A stretch of 64,000 nucleotides of DNA from Gnetum montanum (taxonomy: Eukaryota > Streptophyta > Gnetopsida > Gnetales > Gnetaceae). The position numbers were made by a program, and so were the translations under genes. The notes under the pieces were generated by a model, which saw nothing but the letters and a program-made list of their open reading frames with translations, made no database searches and was not told where the DNA came from. Location of the stretch: the NCBI GenBank assembly GCA_015680685.1, contig MNCI01025299.1:280444-344443 (forward strand), given 5' to 3'. Positions 45,991 through 57,010 of this stretch are shown in pieces (the first letter of the stretch is position 1; each line of letters begins with the position of its first letter).

Positions 45991-47324
45991 CTTACAGGCT
46001 GCCACCATGCAAATCAAGCGAGCGTAATCATCCCTGTGCAGCTTCACGTCAAGCGGGGTGGGATATTGGGACAATCCCAGCGTCGCTACCCCACCGGCAT
46101 CCTACTGATTCCTTGGATGTGCCGAAGGGCATACTACTGACCCCTCGGAGATACCGTCACCGCGCCCATTCCAGCGGTGGTACCTCTGAGAGGTTAGTTC
46201 CGCCGCCCGGAGCCCCAAAGGCATTCCCATCAACTACGGCTTTGGGGATCTCCACTCATCATCGCTATCAAGCCCTGGCTTCACAGATTCATCTGGTTGG
46301 TTCTTTACATAACCAGTCAGGTGTGCCGAGTCTGATGATCTTTGGCGGTGATATGCTAGGCTGAGCGTCAAGGCTGAAGACTCTGGCCTCGTGCTACAGT
46401 TCCTCCTTCACGGCCCGATTACTTCATCTCGCCTCTGTTGGCACTCCTTTCAACAACCTCGCCTGTTGTTCGAACGAGCAATGGTATCCTATGTTTTCTT
46501 CTTTGGTTGCAGGTTACTCGCTTCGAAGATGTCGTCCAAAGGTGCATTCATCTGAGTGGTGAAGTACAAACAGCGTTTTGAAATGGCTGCTCGGGTCAGC
46601 TTGTCCACTTAGAAGTGCATCCCTCTTCACCTTATAATCCTACCCTTAGCTCCTACTTCGCTTCATCCCTACCCTCTGCTTCCTGTATGCAAAAGCCACA
46701 TACGCAGGCACCCGTTTTCCGCACTCGCATTGCAATCAAGTCCATAAACTGACGCAACGCAATTAAGTGTCATAGCAGAGACATCGCAGAAGTGACACGT
46801 TGTGCTCCTTTTGCAAGCATTCCTGCTATAGTCTGCAACAGAGAAATCTCAGACTGATGCGCTATGCTCGTCTGAAAGCATTCCTGTTAACACAAGTATG
46901 CATATGTTTCTATGTGTTCAATGAGCGTATTTCATACTTCCGCCACCCTACTTCATTTGAGTCTTCCCCGAACCTGTTTCCTCCTGTACCATTCTATCTC
47001 ATACTGCCTCCATCTTTGCTCTTCTATGTTGACAGGGCGACACTTGAATAGCCATTGATGAACGTTGTTAGTGCTTTTACCTTTCCAGTGTTTCGCATTC
47101 TTTGTCGACGTCTTTCGGGTAGGCCCTCTAACCGTCAACAAAGAGGGGCCATTGAAACACCGAGAAAATTGCAAGTCGGCCTCAGGCGAAGATTCGCGAT
47201 TCGGGCAAGAGTACATGACAAAATTCCAGAAAGAAGAACAAGACAGGGCGATGCAAGGAGGCGCACCACATCAAGACTTTGAGTTCCCTTTGCGGATTTC
47301 TGATCTTACTATGTTTTTCATTAT

Positions 47325-47850
47325 TTACGCTATAGCATGCAACATAGCGTAATGACGCTCAGCGAAACATAGTCTGACATTAGAAGACAGTTTACTTTAG
47401 CAGATTTGGCAAAGACTAAGGCTTAAACAGCGTAATATGCGTCTTCTCATATATTTTGGCTAAGTCTTTTGTCCAAGGCCGAGTTTACGCTCTGTATGCA
47501 CGGCAGCGTAATGAGCGTCGAAAAAGTCAAAGAGAGACCAAAGATGCACAGTAGATCGGCGCCTTTCTTTTTTTTACATATTGGCCGCCTTACGCTCGTT
47601 ACACAACGCAGCGTGTGTCAGCGTAAGTCATCGTCAAAGTAATCATTGCTTACGCTTCACTACGCACGGCGGTGTAAACGAGCGTAAAGCAGCTTGAATC
47701 TATTGTCTTCATGCTTTATTACGCTCTTGTACGCGACGCAATGCGTACGAGCGCAATGTAGCCCAAAATCAACTGAGATATGCCCGACCCACATTTGTCA
47801 CTCATACGCACAATACGCAGATGCGCGTATTGTGCGTAGTCACGGATTTC
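47325..47850 (+). repeat. Cluster of TTACGC/GCGTAA palindromes in U3 (right arm)
   Basis: Repeated inverted pairs such as TTACGCTATAGC...GCGTAA, TTTACGCTC...GAGCGT and TTACGCTCTTGTACGC...GCGTACGAGCG lie upstream of the TATA box at 47938-47945. Confidence 0.7.
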
Positions 47851-47937
47851 AACACAAGGATGGTCAAGTCAACGATCTTCCGAAAAGTTTGAAACACGTG
47901 TCATCACAGCTGTGCCTTCTCCACATATCGTCAAACC

Positions 47938-47945
47938 TATAAATA
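47938..47945 (+). promoter_or_regulatory. LTR TATA box with upstream G-box (right arm)
   Basis: TATAAATA with CACGTG at 47895-47900. Transcription from here would run out through the R-U5 end into the flanking intron. Confidence 0.6.
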
Positions 47946-48753
47946 TCCCAGTTGGCGAAGAAAAAAGAAAGACAACAACAGACACACACAGAGACAGAGA
48001 AACCACCGAGACAGAGAGAAAGAGCAGCATTTTCTGGCAACCACCTGGGCAGCTCTAGCTTTCCACAGAGACAGGAGACACTTGGCTTGAGCATTGGCAG
48101 TAAGAGCGATTACCCCTTTGGCGAAGACACAACTTTCTCCATTGGTGATCATCGGCAGTTCCGAGAAACAACTACCTAAGGCAAAAGGAGCAGATCAAAG
48201 ATCCAGAGATCATCTGGTGTGGTTTGTGAGTTTCTATTGATCAGAAGCAGTTGATCAATAGACGTCAGAACTTGACCTTCCTTGCATCCCTTCTCCGGCC
48301 TACAAGGTAGATCGGATTCTATTCTGCACTTCTGCTCAGATAGTTTGCTTGTTTCTTGTTGCTTTGTGTTTACTTTATACAAAACAATCGGGGTCTCCCC
48401 AGTGTAACTTGAATATACAAAATACTTATTTTCCCGGGTCAAACTATAGATCTTGTAACCACGCGTTTCTCTCGTGTCTGATTCCTGTTGTCGAGTTAAC
48501 GCTATCGTCATCGTTACCATTCATCTACATCGCTTTTCTCTCTTTTCACGACTCGCCGAATCAAATCCTTCCACGAAATATTCATAATCTTCATCGGTTT
48601 ACTGATTAGTAAGTCCCTGTCTGATCGACAAGACCGTTCAGGGCGCCGCGGATTCGTTTTTCCAGCATAGTCCTCACGCGGATCCGTGGTTAAAACTGTG
48701 TACACAGGATTTTGTTTGGTATTTTCCAGCTGCCGACATTTTCCGTCATTACA

Positions 48754-51400
48754 ATGAGGACATCACCCAGCACTTGTGTAATCCTCAATGTATTTTGGAT
48801 GTGTGTGTCCTGTTTATGTGTGTCTTCTTGTGTTGACCTTATTGATAATGATTTCAGGGTGTTTTGGCATGTTTGGGAATGTTTGAGGCCTCTTTTGATG
48901 AGTTTAGGGGGTTATGGAGTCAATGGGGACTTGTTTGGAGATATCCATATGTTCCAAACCTCAAAATGAGCAGCTTAAATTTTAGCCCTAGCAAGAGAGA
49001 CGTCTCCTCTTCATGATAGACGTATCCTTTGCATACAAGACATCTCTTGCAACTCATCTACACTTGGGCAAGACATCTCCTCAAACCACAAGATGTCTCT
49101 AACAAGCAACAGAAATTAATTTGTACTTTTGAATGTAAAGGAAGATGAAAGGCCACAGCAAGAAGCTATAAATAAGAGTCCAAGGACTAAGTTTGGGCAA
49201 GAGTGAGAAAAGAGAGTTAAGTGAGGAATTTGAGAGGTCTCTTGAGAGCTTGTCCAAAAGAGTTTAAGTGCAGGTAAGGGTGAGCACTTGAAAGAGGTTG
49301 AGAGAATCTCTTATAAGTGTCTTGTCTCAAGTTTTGCTCCATTGTGACCAATTGAGGATTGAGAGGGAACATGTGGCCTGCAAAATTATTGGGAGAGTTG
49401 TGAGTTGAGCTTGGCTCCTCAATCTTGATGTATTTCTCTACATTTTGAGAGTTGTCTTAGTAAATGAGACAGTTTTCTCCATTCCTTTCTATTGTTCTTG
49501 TTTGCTAAGCTTAATTTGCTTAGGACACTTGTGGAATGGGTCCTTTTGGGGTGTATTGAGGTAGGCTTCACATCACCCCGAAAATTAAAAAATGTAACAA
49601 CTATTTTACATGGAAAACAGAATCATCCTCGAGTAGTCAGTTAAATTAGATGTGTTTATAAACACTTATATGTTATCCATTGGTTTGCTTCATGCCTTGG
49701 CAACCTGTTATAACCTCTCACCTGGCTCCATTGAACGTTGTTAAAGCTTCTATCATCATTATAGGGTATAGCTCCGTTTCTGTTGACATGACTTCAAGCA
49801 TGCTTGGGATACAACAAATAGAATACAATCCTGCTTTTCGTAAGGAATGCTACTCTTCGAGGCCCTAAGAAATTTCATGTTTAATCTGCGACATTTGTGT
49901 AATTTGTTTATGTTCTTTTTTTTTTTTTCTTTTTTTTTTGCATCACTATCTTTATATAGATAATCTGTATATTTGAAAATTCAGATAAGGCAGATAAAAT
50001 AACAATGCGTTGCAGTCCTTGTAACTATTTGTAACCAATGAATCTGTTTTTAAAAAAGGGATATTCTCCCATTAAAAGAGTTGAGGTAAAATACAAATTG
50101 TGTGTTAACTGGATCAGTGTGTGCGTGAAGACCAGCAGCAGTAGGGTTGGCTTCAATAAGAATCAGTATACTTTCTGTACACAAGAACTGGTGATACAGA
50201 ACATAAAGATAACATCATAAATTTTTTCTATTATTTGGCCTTCATCTATCCTTATACTACTATTAGAATCTCAATATCCCATTGTTCAATACAATCTTAC
50301 AAAGTATGACAAGTCAATCAAATATTCCTTTAAGCCCTGCAGAAATCCTCTACCAGCTGCTTGGGGTAACCAACTCTATTCCCCTAGATTGGCAAGGCAA
50401 GCAGGTAGAAGCCTATCTGCTTGCTTGGTACATGCACCAAAACAAGAGGAATCAAGACATTAGCGATCGTTCAACCAATGGCATTTACTGATGTAGCTAT
50501 GAAGACGGTAGACCCAATATGATTTATGTATATGCTATGATCCTAGGAACTCTTCATGGAAAAAAAATCCACTCATGTTAAATGGTTCATAGAGCCCCTC
50601 TTAACTCACATTTATCATCATCCTGGCCTTGTCGCAGCTATACATGGAATTGGCTTGTTTGCATCTTACAGATCACTGGTTCACTACCGATGGGTTAGGC
50701 TTAAGTATGCAGTAGCTTTAACAAGAATTAACTGAAACTGAATTCTGTCTAATAGGAATCTACAAGGAGGTGATAAGACTTCATCAATTCTGGTTATATC
50801 AATAGTTTTTTTAGCTTATGTATTTGAAATCTCCTAAGCTCTATCAGAACACAACATTTTCTATCTGCAAGAATACCTTCTGGTGGACATGTTCTTGACT
50901 TGATTAAGATCATTCCCTAAAATGGATTGCATATATCAAGATATCTTTGAAACTATCTATAATTTAAAAATGTCCATTAAATATCCAAATATGCTTCAAA
51001 ACTGTCTTTTGATTTCATTCAAAATAGCACTATAGAATCATATAAAAATCATGAACACTCATACAGATACCCCTTCCACAAATCTTACTCGTAGAGATCT
51101 GGGCATCTTACATAATTTGCAAGGCTAAAGTTACGCATTCAAAAAAAATATTCAGAATAAAAATATTTGTTTTCTGCAAACATATTAAACATTTTGTTTA
51201 AAACCATACACTTGGCCTGTCATATCTTTTGTGATCCTCGTCAAGATTAATTTTAGACTTTTAGTCATAATAGTTGTAATATAATAGTGGGCAATAGCAA
51301 TATCAAAGCAACGCAACATTGACTACGGCATGCCTCACTAGTGGGAGTATTGTACCTAGTGTTTTCGTGATTCAAAAATATAAAGGAAATAGTTTCTTAC
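48754..51400. other. Intron sequence with an LTR-like segment
   Basis: From about 48860 to 49580 the sequence has LTR-like organisation: repeated GACATCTC/AGATGTCTC motifs, a TATAAATAAGAG promoter-like stretch near 49167, then a T/G-rich R-U5-like part. No matching second LTR was found. From 49600 to 51400 it is AT-rich with a T run at 49918-49939. No gene is supported. Confidence 0.4.
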
Positions 51401-51488
51401 CTTTGACATAAGCTTTTTGTCCAGTTTTATACGCAACGAACCACACTTCTGCTGTTGAATCAAAAGAATCCTGTACTTCTCATTTAAC
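51401..51488 (-). CDS. ATG14-like: ATG14/UVRAG-like protein, most upstream exon visible (RLNEKYRILL)
   Basis: This 88-bp exon has its first base completing a codon from an exon not found, then encodes LNEKYRILLIQQQKCGSL and RIKLDKKLMSK, phase 0 at its end. Acceptor GAACAG and donor AAAG|GTAAGA are canonical. In plant homologues an 'RLNE' segment directly follows an N-terminal Cys-rich motif and precedes a 'GKAD'-like start of the coiled coil; the next exon here begins CKADEKEY, so the order fits. The Cys-rich first exon was not located in 51.5-60 kb and may lie beyond the window. Confidence 0.8.
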
Positions 51489-54400
51489 CTGTTCAAAATA
51501 ACCAAATACACATCTGTAGGAAATCTAGAACATGCAAGGACTAAATAGAGCTCGTCCTGTTCTCTTAGAACTAAAATAGACAAATCATATAACAGACAAT
51601 CAATAAAACACCAAGAATATAGTTTATACTTTATAGTTAAATATATATATATTTGGTCTTCCAACATAATCCATCTACAGCCAGAACTGTTTGGATTCCA
51701 GCACTTAGTCTTTGGAAGAGTTTAATTTCCAAATAAATATTTCATCTTTTAGGACCTAGGATCAGGTTGCTCCAATTTTGTAAAAGGTCAATCTTCACAA
51801 TGATGCATAAGTAGAGCTAACAGCTATGTTTTCTTACTATTATTTTTTTCAAGCAAATGCCCACACAAAATGGATTCGAGTTATCGATGTATCCAAAATT
51901 TTAATTAAAGAAAAAAAATGTTCCCTTATAGTCAAGTGGTACTCTGTTAGGTTCTTACATCATTTCTTGTTTTCCAATTCAAAAGAAACTGAAATGAACA
52001 CTCAAATCCACTCAACATGGTAAATTTCTCTGGCCCAAAATCAGAGACTATCAAAAACTGAATTTGCTCCAAGTATTGAGGGAGATCACTGATGTGCATT
52101 ATTGGATTATTGCTGGCGAATGAAACAATCTCAAAATGTTCTGCCAAATGCCACAATCGAAGCTCAAATAGACATGACAAAGATACCTATGAATAGTTAT
52201 TTGATGAAAGACTGCTTATGTACCAAAATGTAACTATTGAATCCTGCTCAAGTGTAGGTGCCACATTTCAGCAATGTCCAGCATATTAAGAAAAATAAAT
52301 TTAATTTACTCAAATTGAAACTTTGGAACTCTCAAAAAGATATTAAGTAGGGCTACTCCAGCTAGATTCAAAGACTTAGACAATTAAATCTAATTCTACA
52401 CGGCACATTAGCTTACTAACCCTATATGCAAATAGCTTAAATAATATGTAATTTGAGTTATTCACTGTATGCAACAAATCAACAATCAAAACTATATCAT
52501 TTACATATCCAAAGATTTGGAAATTTTTCATCAAGTTTTCCATCTGCGCATATGATTGTTGACATCATGCAGCATAGGCAATGATTTGGTAATAATAAGA
52601 TGCAATTAGCCAGCATTTTTATTTTTATTTTTTGAAAAAAAAAAGCATTAATCTTGTTGATCTATACCTTGATACAACTCTGTTGGTAGTGTACGAATTG
52701 AGTCTAGCCAGCCTCTTGTACTGACCACGTTGCAATATACATCACTCTTTATTGATCTCTACTATATGGTTTTTTCTTTCTTTCTTTCTTTCTCTTTTTT
52801 GGTTGTTGTTTGTTGTTGGAGAGGAAGAAATATTTTGAATCATCATTTCAGTCATATTACTTGAGATAGCTGGAAGGCCCATCCACCTCCGTTTCATTTT
52901 CAACTAACTTGGCTTTTTGAGGGTTGCATGGGCAATTCAGTTCAGGACAGATTAGTTGTCAGATTTTATTATGAGAAATGCAAAAAGATTTTATGACATA
53001 GAATATTAACATATAAAAAGAGAAGTAACCAAGAAAACTGCTATCACAATCATTTGATAGTACATACATACTTGGTTGACTATGTCACCAAGAAGAACGC
53101 TACATAAACAACACACACATAAGAAATGGATTGAAGGTGATAGAAGTAACAACAGGCATTTTCAGTACCTCCAAGACACGCTATAAGTTCTTGCAAATTA
53201 CTTCAATGTAACTGCCATGTACCATAAAGTTGCATTAGTCAATGTTGTAAAGGAAAACTTAACTTATATTTTCAAAATGTTCAGTATGCTCCAAAGCATT
53301 GGTTTCCTGCACATGGAAGATCATCAAAGACAGAACTTGCAAGATCCTGCTTCCCACCACTCAACCCAATATGGGTAGCACATAAATGGATACTATCATT
53401 TATTTCATTGTCCAACCAATAAAATATTCTAGTTGCCACCTAATTAGGTGCCACTGCATGACTCACCAAAGTCCAATTCTGGATCACCAATTGACCACTA
53501 GAACCAAGCCAGCCATATCTATCACATTCCTTGAAAGAAGATATTAATCAAGGTGACCAAAGGAATGGTCATCCATTCAAACACAAAGCTAACTAACAAG
53601 CATGCAGTTAACTTCACAAGTGAGATATTCCATATATTAGGTCCTAAATATATTCCTTTTTAAAACGAGTGAAAACAAAGAATTTATTAAATATTTAATT
53701 GAACTTGATGAGGAGCTCCCTTGGATTCCACAATCCAAGCTCACACAAAGTGCAAAGATACACAACAAATCACAATTGAACAAGGAAAGGGAAAGAGAAC
53801 TTTATTCTTGCTCAAAGGAAATAAATACAATGCACAAATGAAAACAAATCTCTCCCAAGGATAGACAATCAATCAATCAAATTCTCACTCAACTCTCACA
53901 ATATGAGGAGAATCATCCAAGAGATGATCTTATGCTCTGTTGGTCAAAAAGAATGCTCTCTCTTTCTCTCTCAAGCTTGCTCTATGACAAATGATCTTAG
54001 GTGACTTCCTTTTGGCCACTTTTGTGTCCTTTTCTATCATCTAAAATGATCCTTGGGCTTTCCCAACTGTTGGATTCCCCTTCAAAATTTGTGCACTTTT
54101 CAAAAAATCAATTTCAAGCAGACTATGAGTGACTACGGCTCGCAAGAGGCAATTGCAACTACCGGACTACAACTTGCACCTTGTTGCACTAGTAAACTTC
54201 GAATATCTTCAACTACTGTTTCTCTCCTGATTGCAACTTCTTGTGGCTTGCATTCCTCAAATTGTGGCTTGCAACTTGCTATCCAACTCAAAAAAAAACT
54301 TGCCAAATTGACAAAATAGACAACCTGCAACTAACTACGACTTGATGCTACTCCCAAGGACAGACTGCAATTGACTACAACCCACGGTGAACTTGCAGTT

Positions 54401-54727
54401 GCCTACCCAACCATGGAAAAACACACAAACAACTCTAAAAAGACTTCAAATCACAAATATAAACATCCTACTACTCTTATAATAGATTAAGGATATCAAG
54501 TCCATTTGATAAGCACAAAACCTAGGGATCTACCAGACAAAATTCAGCTACATCCATTTCCTTTACACAGTTATTGTATATCTTCATATAACCTATTGGG
54601 CTTAAATCTATCACCTATAGGATTCAAGTCACAAGTCTTACCAACAAGCTAAACATAATTAATTTGACATACATCTAGCAACATGATCAAGGATCTATTA
54701 CAAAAGCAATCAAAAAATATTCATTTA
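51489..54727. other. Presumed intron, no gene identified
   Basis: AT-rich. It contains a TTTC microsatellite near 52771-52795. From about 53700 to 54450 there may be an LTR remnant (TGATGAGGAGCTCCC start; GCAACT/GACTAC motif runs at 54120-54410). The ORFs at 51947-52180 and 54053-54330 have no recognisable similarity. Confidence 0.45.
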
Positions 54728-57010
54728 TGTAATGCCCCACATTTGTACATGTGACCTTAGTACTCTATTAGACTTTAATTTATTTTAAAGCTTATATATA
54801 TTTGAAGACCTTTGTTTGGGTGGCATAAGTAAGATTACTATTTATTTCTAATTTTTTATTATTATTTTACGTTTAAAAACTATAATTTTTTATTAATGAA
54901 TGAGCATTGCATAGTCCAACATTATTTTATATAATACAAGGAATTTTTTTTTACTGAAAGGTCAAGGAAATATCATTAAAAATAAAAATAATATTAAGAA
55001 ATTAATGTGATGTGGATCCATGGTTTATTTTGACATTTAGTTAGAATTTTGAACTTATTAAATATTTAATTGATCTTATACATCAAAATTCAAAGTTGTT
55101 GGATCACGCTCAAATTTGGTAGACTAACTCAACTTTACACCTAGAGTATAGATCTACAATTAGTTTTTCAATTCGAGCCCTAGATTTTGAGATTTTAATG
55201 TTGAACAATTAAAAAGTACCCAATGGAACCATATTTTCCTTAATTCAATTAAAATATTAATTTTTAGCATGGTAGCTATGACATGTTTATACTCGCTACC
55301 ACTAGCACAAGTGTAGTATGTTAAATGGACAAAAAATTTAGTATTAATGATTTTTACTAATAAATTATAGAAAATGTGGAAAATAGATAAAAGGAAAAAA
55401 AATTAGAAACACTCATAGCATGTAAACTAAAAACAGACTTAAAACAAGACAAAATGTAAGGCCATAAGAAAAGTTTATTTTGACATTTAGTTAGAATTTT
55501 GAACTTATTAAATATTTAATTGATCTTATACATCAAAATTCAAAGTTGTTGGATCACGCTCAAATTTGGTAGACTAACTCAACTTTACACCTAGAGTATA
55601 GATCTACAATTAGTTTTTCAATTCGAGCCCTAGATTTTGAGATTTTAATGTTGAACAATTAAAAAGTACCCAATGGAACCATATTTTCCTTAATTCAATT
55701 AAAATATTAATTTTTAGCATGGTAGCTATGACATGTTTATACTCGCTACCACTAGCACAAGTGTAGTATGTTAAATGGACAAAAAATTTAGTATTAATGA
55801 TTTTTACTAATAAATTATAGAAAATGTGGAAAATAGATAAAAGGAAAAAAAATTAGAAACACTCATAGCATGTAAACTAAAAACAGACTTAAAACAAGAC
55901 AAAATGTAAGGCCATAAGAAAAGTCAATGTGAGATGGTGATGTATGCTCTATGACATGCTTATGATGACATCTATTTTATTTATATGAAAATTATCTACT
56001 TCATATTAATGGCAGGAAAATGAACAAAGAACCTATTTAATAGAAGCTATGTGACTCTCTTGAGTGTTGTCAATCTCACATGTCCACTCCCTCATATGAG
56101 CTTGCTTGTCCAAGTCAAGTGACAATGATGCCATAAATTAAAAAAGGATTTTTGAAGAATGGGTTGTCTACTCTTTACAAAAGCCCTAAGATCTCCTGCA
56201 TTCTATAAATAGAGAAGGTGTTTGCTCTAATTTGCACTTTTGGCCAAGGAAGGGGAGACTATGCTAGTTGGAAGGGTGAGGAGTTAAGCAGAGGAGAGGG
56301 AGAGTGGTTGTTCCTTACTTGTTCTCAGCCATCTCTTGGCCTATCTTGAGTGTTTTTTTAGGCTCTTGGGCAATGGATTTTGCTGTTGCTGTTGGAGGCT
56401 TATGGGACAGATTTTTGGGGACTGTTTGGCTGATGTAAGAGATTGTTTTCTTTGATTTTGTGGAAAATTTTTAGCAACACCTTGGGCTTGCAATTTAAAG
56501 CTGATTTCTTGAAGCTATTGGCTGGACAACAACCCAAACTTGAGGTGTCTTCTCCCTCTCCAAATTGGTGAACTTCAACTTTAATAGTGTGTATTTCAAA
56601 CCCTTGTACAAAATTTTTAGTAGGTGTTTGAAGTTGCATTGGCTTGGACAAGTGAGGATTATGTCATGAGGGCATGTGGGATTTCTTATGAATTGTGAGT
56701 CATGCATGGAGTCTCTCATATGTCTTGGATCTGATTTTTGGCATACATATTTTGGGCTGACAAGTTGGCATTTTCTTTGTATCATGTGCATTTGGTTTTT
56801 TATGTTTTTGTGATCTTTTCTTTTATAAAAGAAATGCCCCCCATCATTCTATCCAATGCTGGTGATCTCTTGTGTGGGCTACAAGATGTTGTAGGGTTGG
56901 AAAGACTTGGTGTATCACAATTGAATGGCCAAAGGGTCCATTGGGTACTCATTTTAATATTAAGAATAAAGCTATGCATATTGAGGATTTTTTCTGTCTA
57001 TTATTAAGTG
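54728..57010 (+). repeat. LTR-like repeat containing a 450-bp tandem duplication
   Basis: The segment begins TGTAATGCCCCACAT, a common start for plant LTRs. It has a CTATAAATAGAG promoter-like element at about 56204-56215 and an R-U5-like tail. The first 400 bp recur, diverged, at 59866-60256. The right end and a target duplication could not be fixed, so solo-LTR status is tentative. Confidence 0.45.
55023..55922. repeat. Exact tandem duplication, unit 450 bp
   Basis: 55023-55472 is repeated at 55473-55922 without a difference that I can see. Either it is a very recent event or an assembly duplication. Confidence 0.92.

Larger units (their letters stand above)
36070..48753. mobile_element. 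Tat-lineage gypsy insertion with inverted ends (palindromic retrotransposon)
   Basis: This is a 12,684-bp unit flanked by the 5-bp duplication ATGAG (36065-36069 and 48754-48758). It starts TGTAACGACGG and ends CCGTCATTACA, the same LTR terminus in opposite orientation. The left arm (36070-40016) is the reverse complement of the right arm (44791-48753). Each arm runs from the middle of integrase through a minisatellite-bearing 3' region to the LTR end. The unique centre holds one minus-strand pol (RT, RNase H, archaeal-type RNase H, integrase) and a plus-strand host-gene fragment. No primer-binding site or 5' LTR-gag junction is present. Arms differ by about 4 percent in the outer 375 bp, nearly all transitions, and each has private stops, so the structure is old. 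Presence of aRNH and 3' minisatellites identifies the Tat lineage. Confidence 0.9.
44791..48753 (+). repeat. Right inverted arm (integrase 3' half to LTR end)
   Basis: This 3,963-bp arm is the inverted partner of 36070-40016. It is oriented on the plus strand and ends at the LTR terminus CATTACA. Single-base differences and small indels separate the two arms. Confidence 0.92.

Noticed and set aside
36070-48753. Palindrome as a simple assembly artefact
   Set aside because: Arms differ by scattered transitions and carry private stops, and a 5-bp target duplication flanks the unit; an artefact would give nearly identical arms and no duplication.
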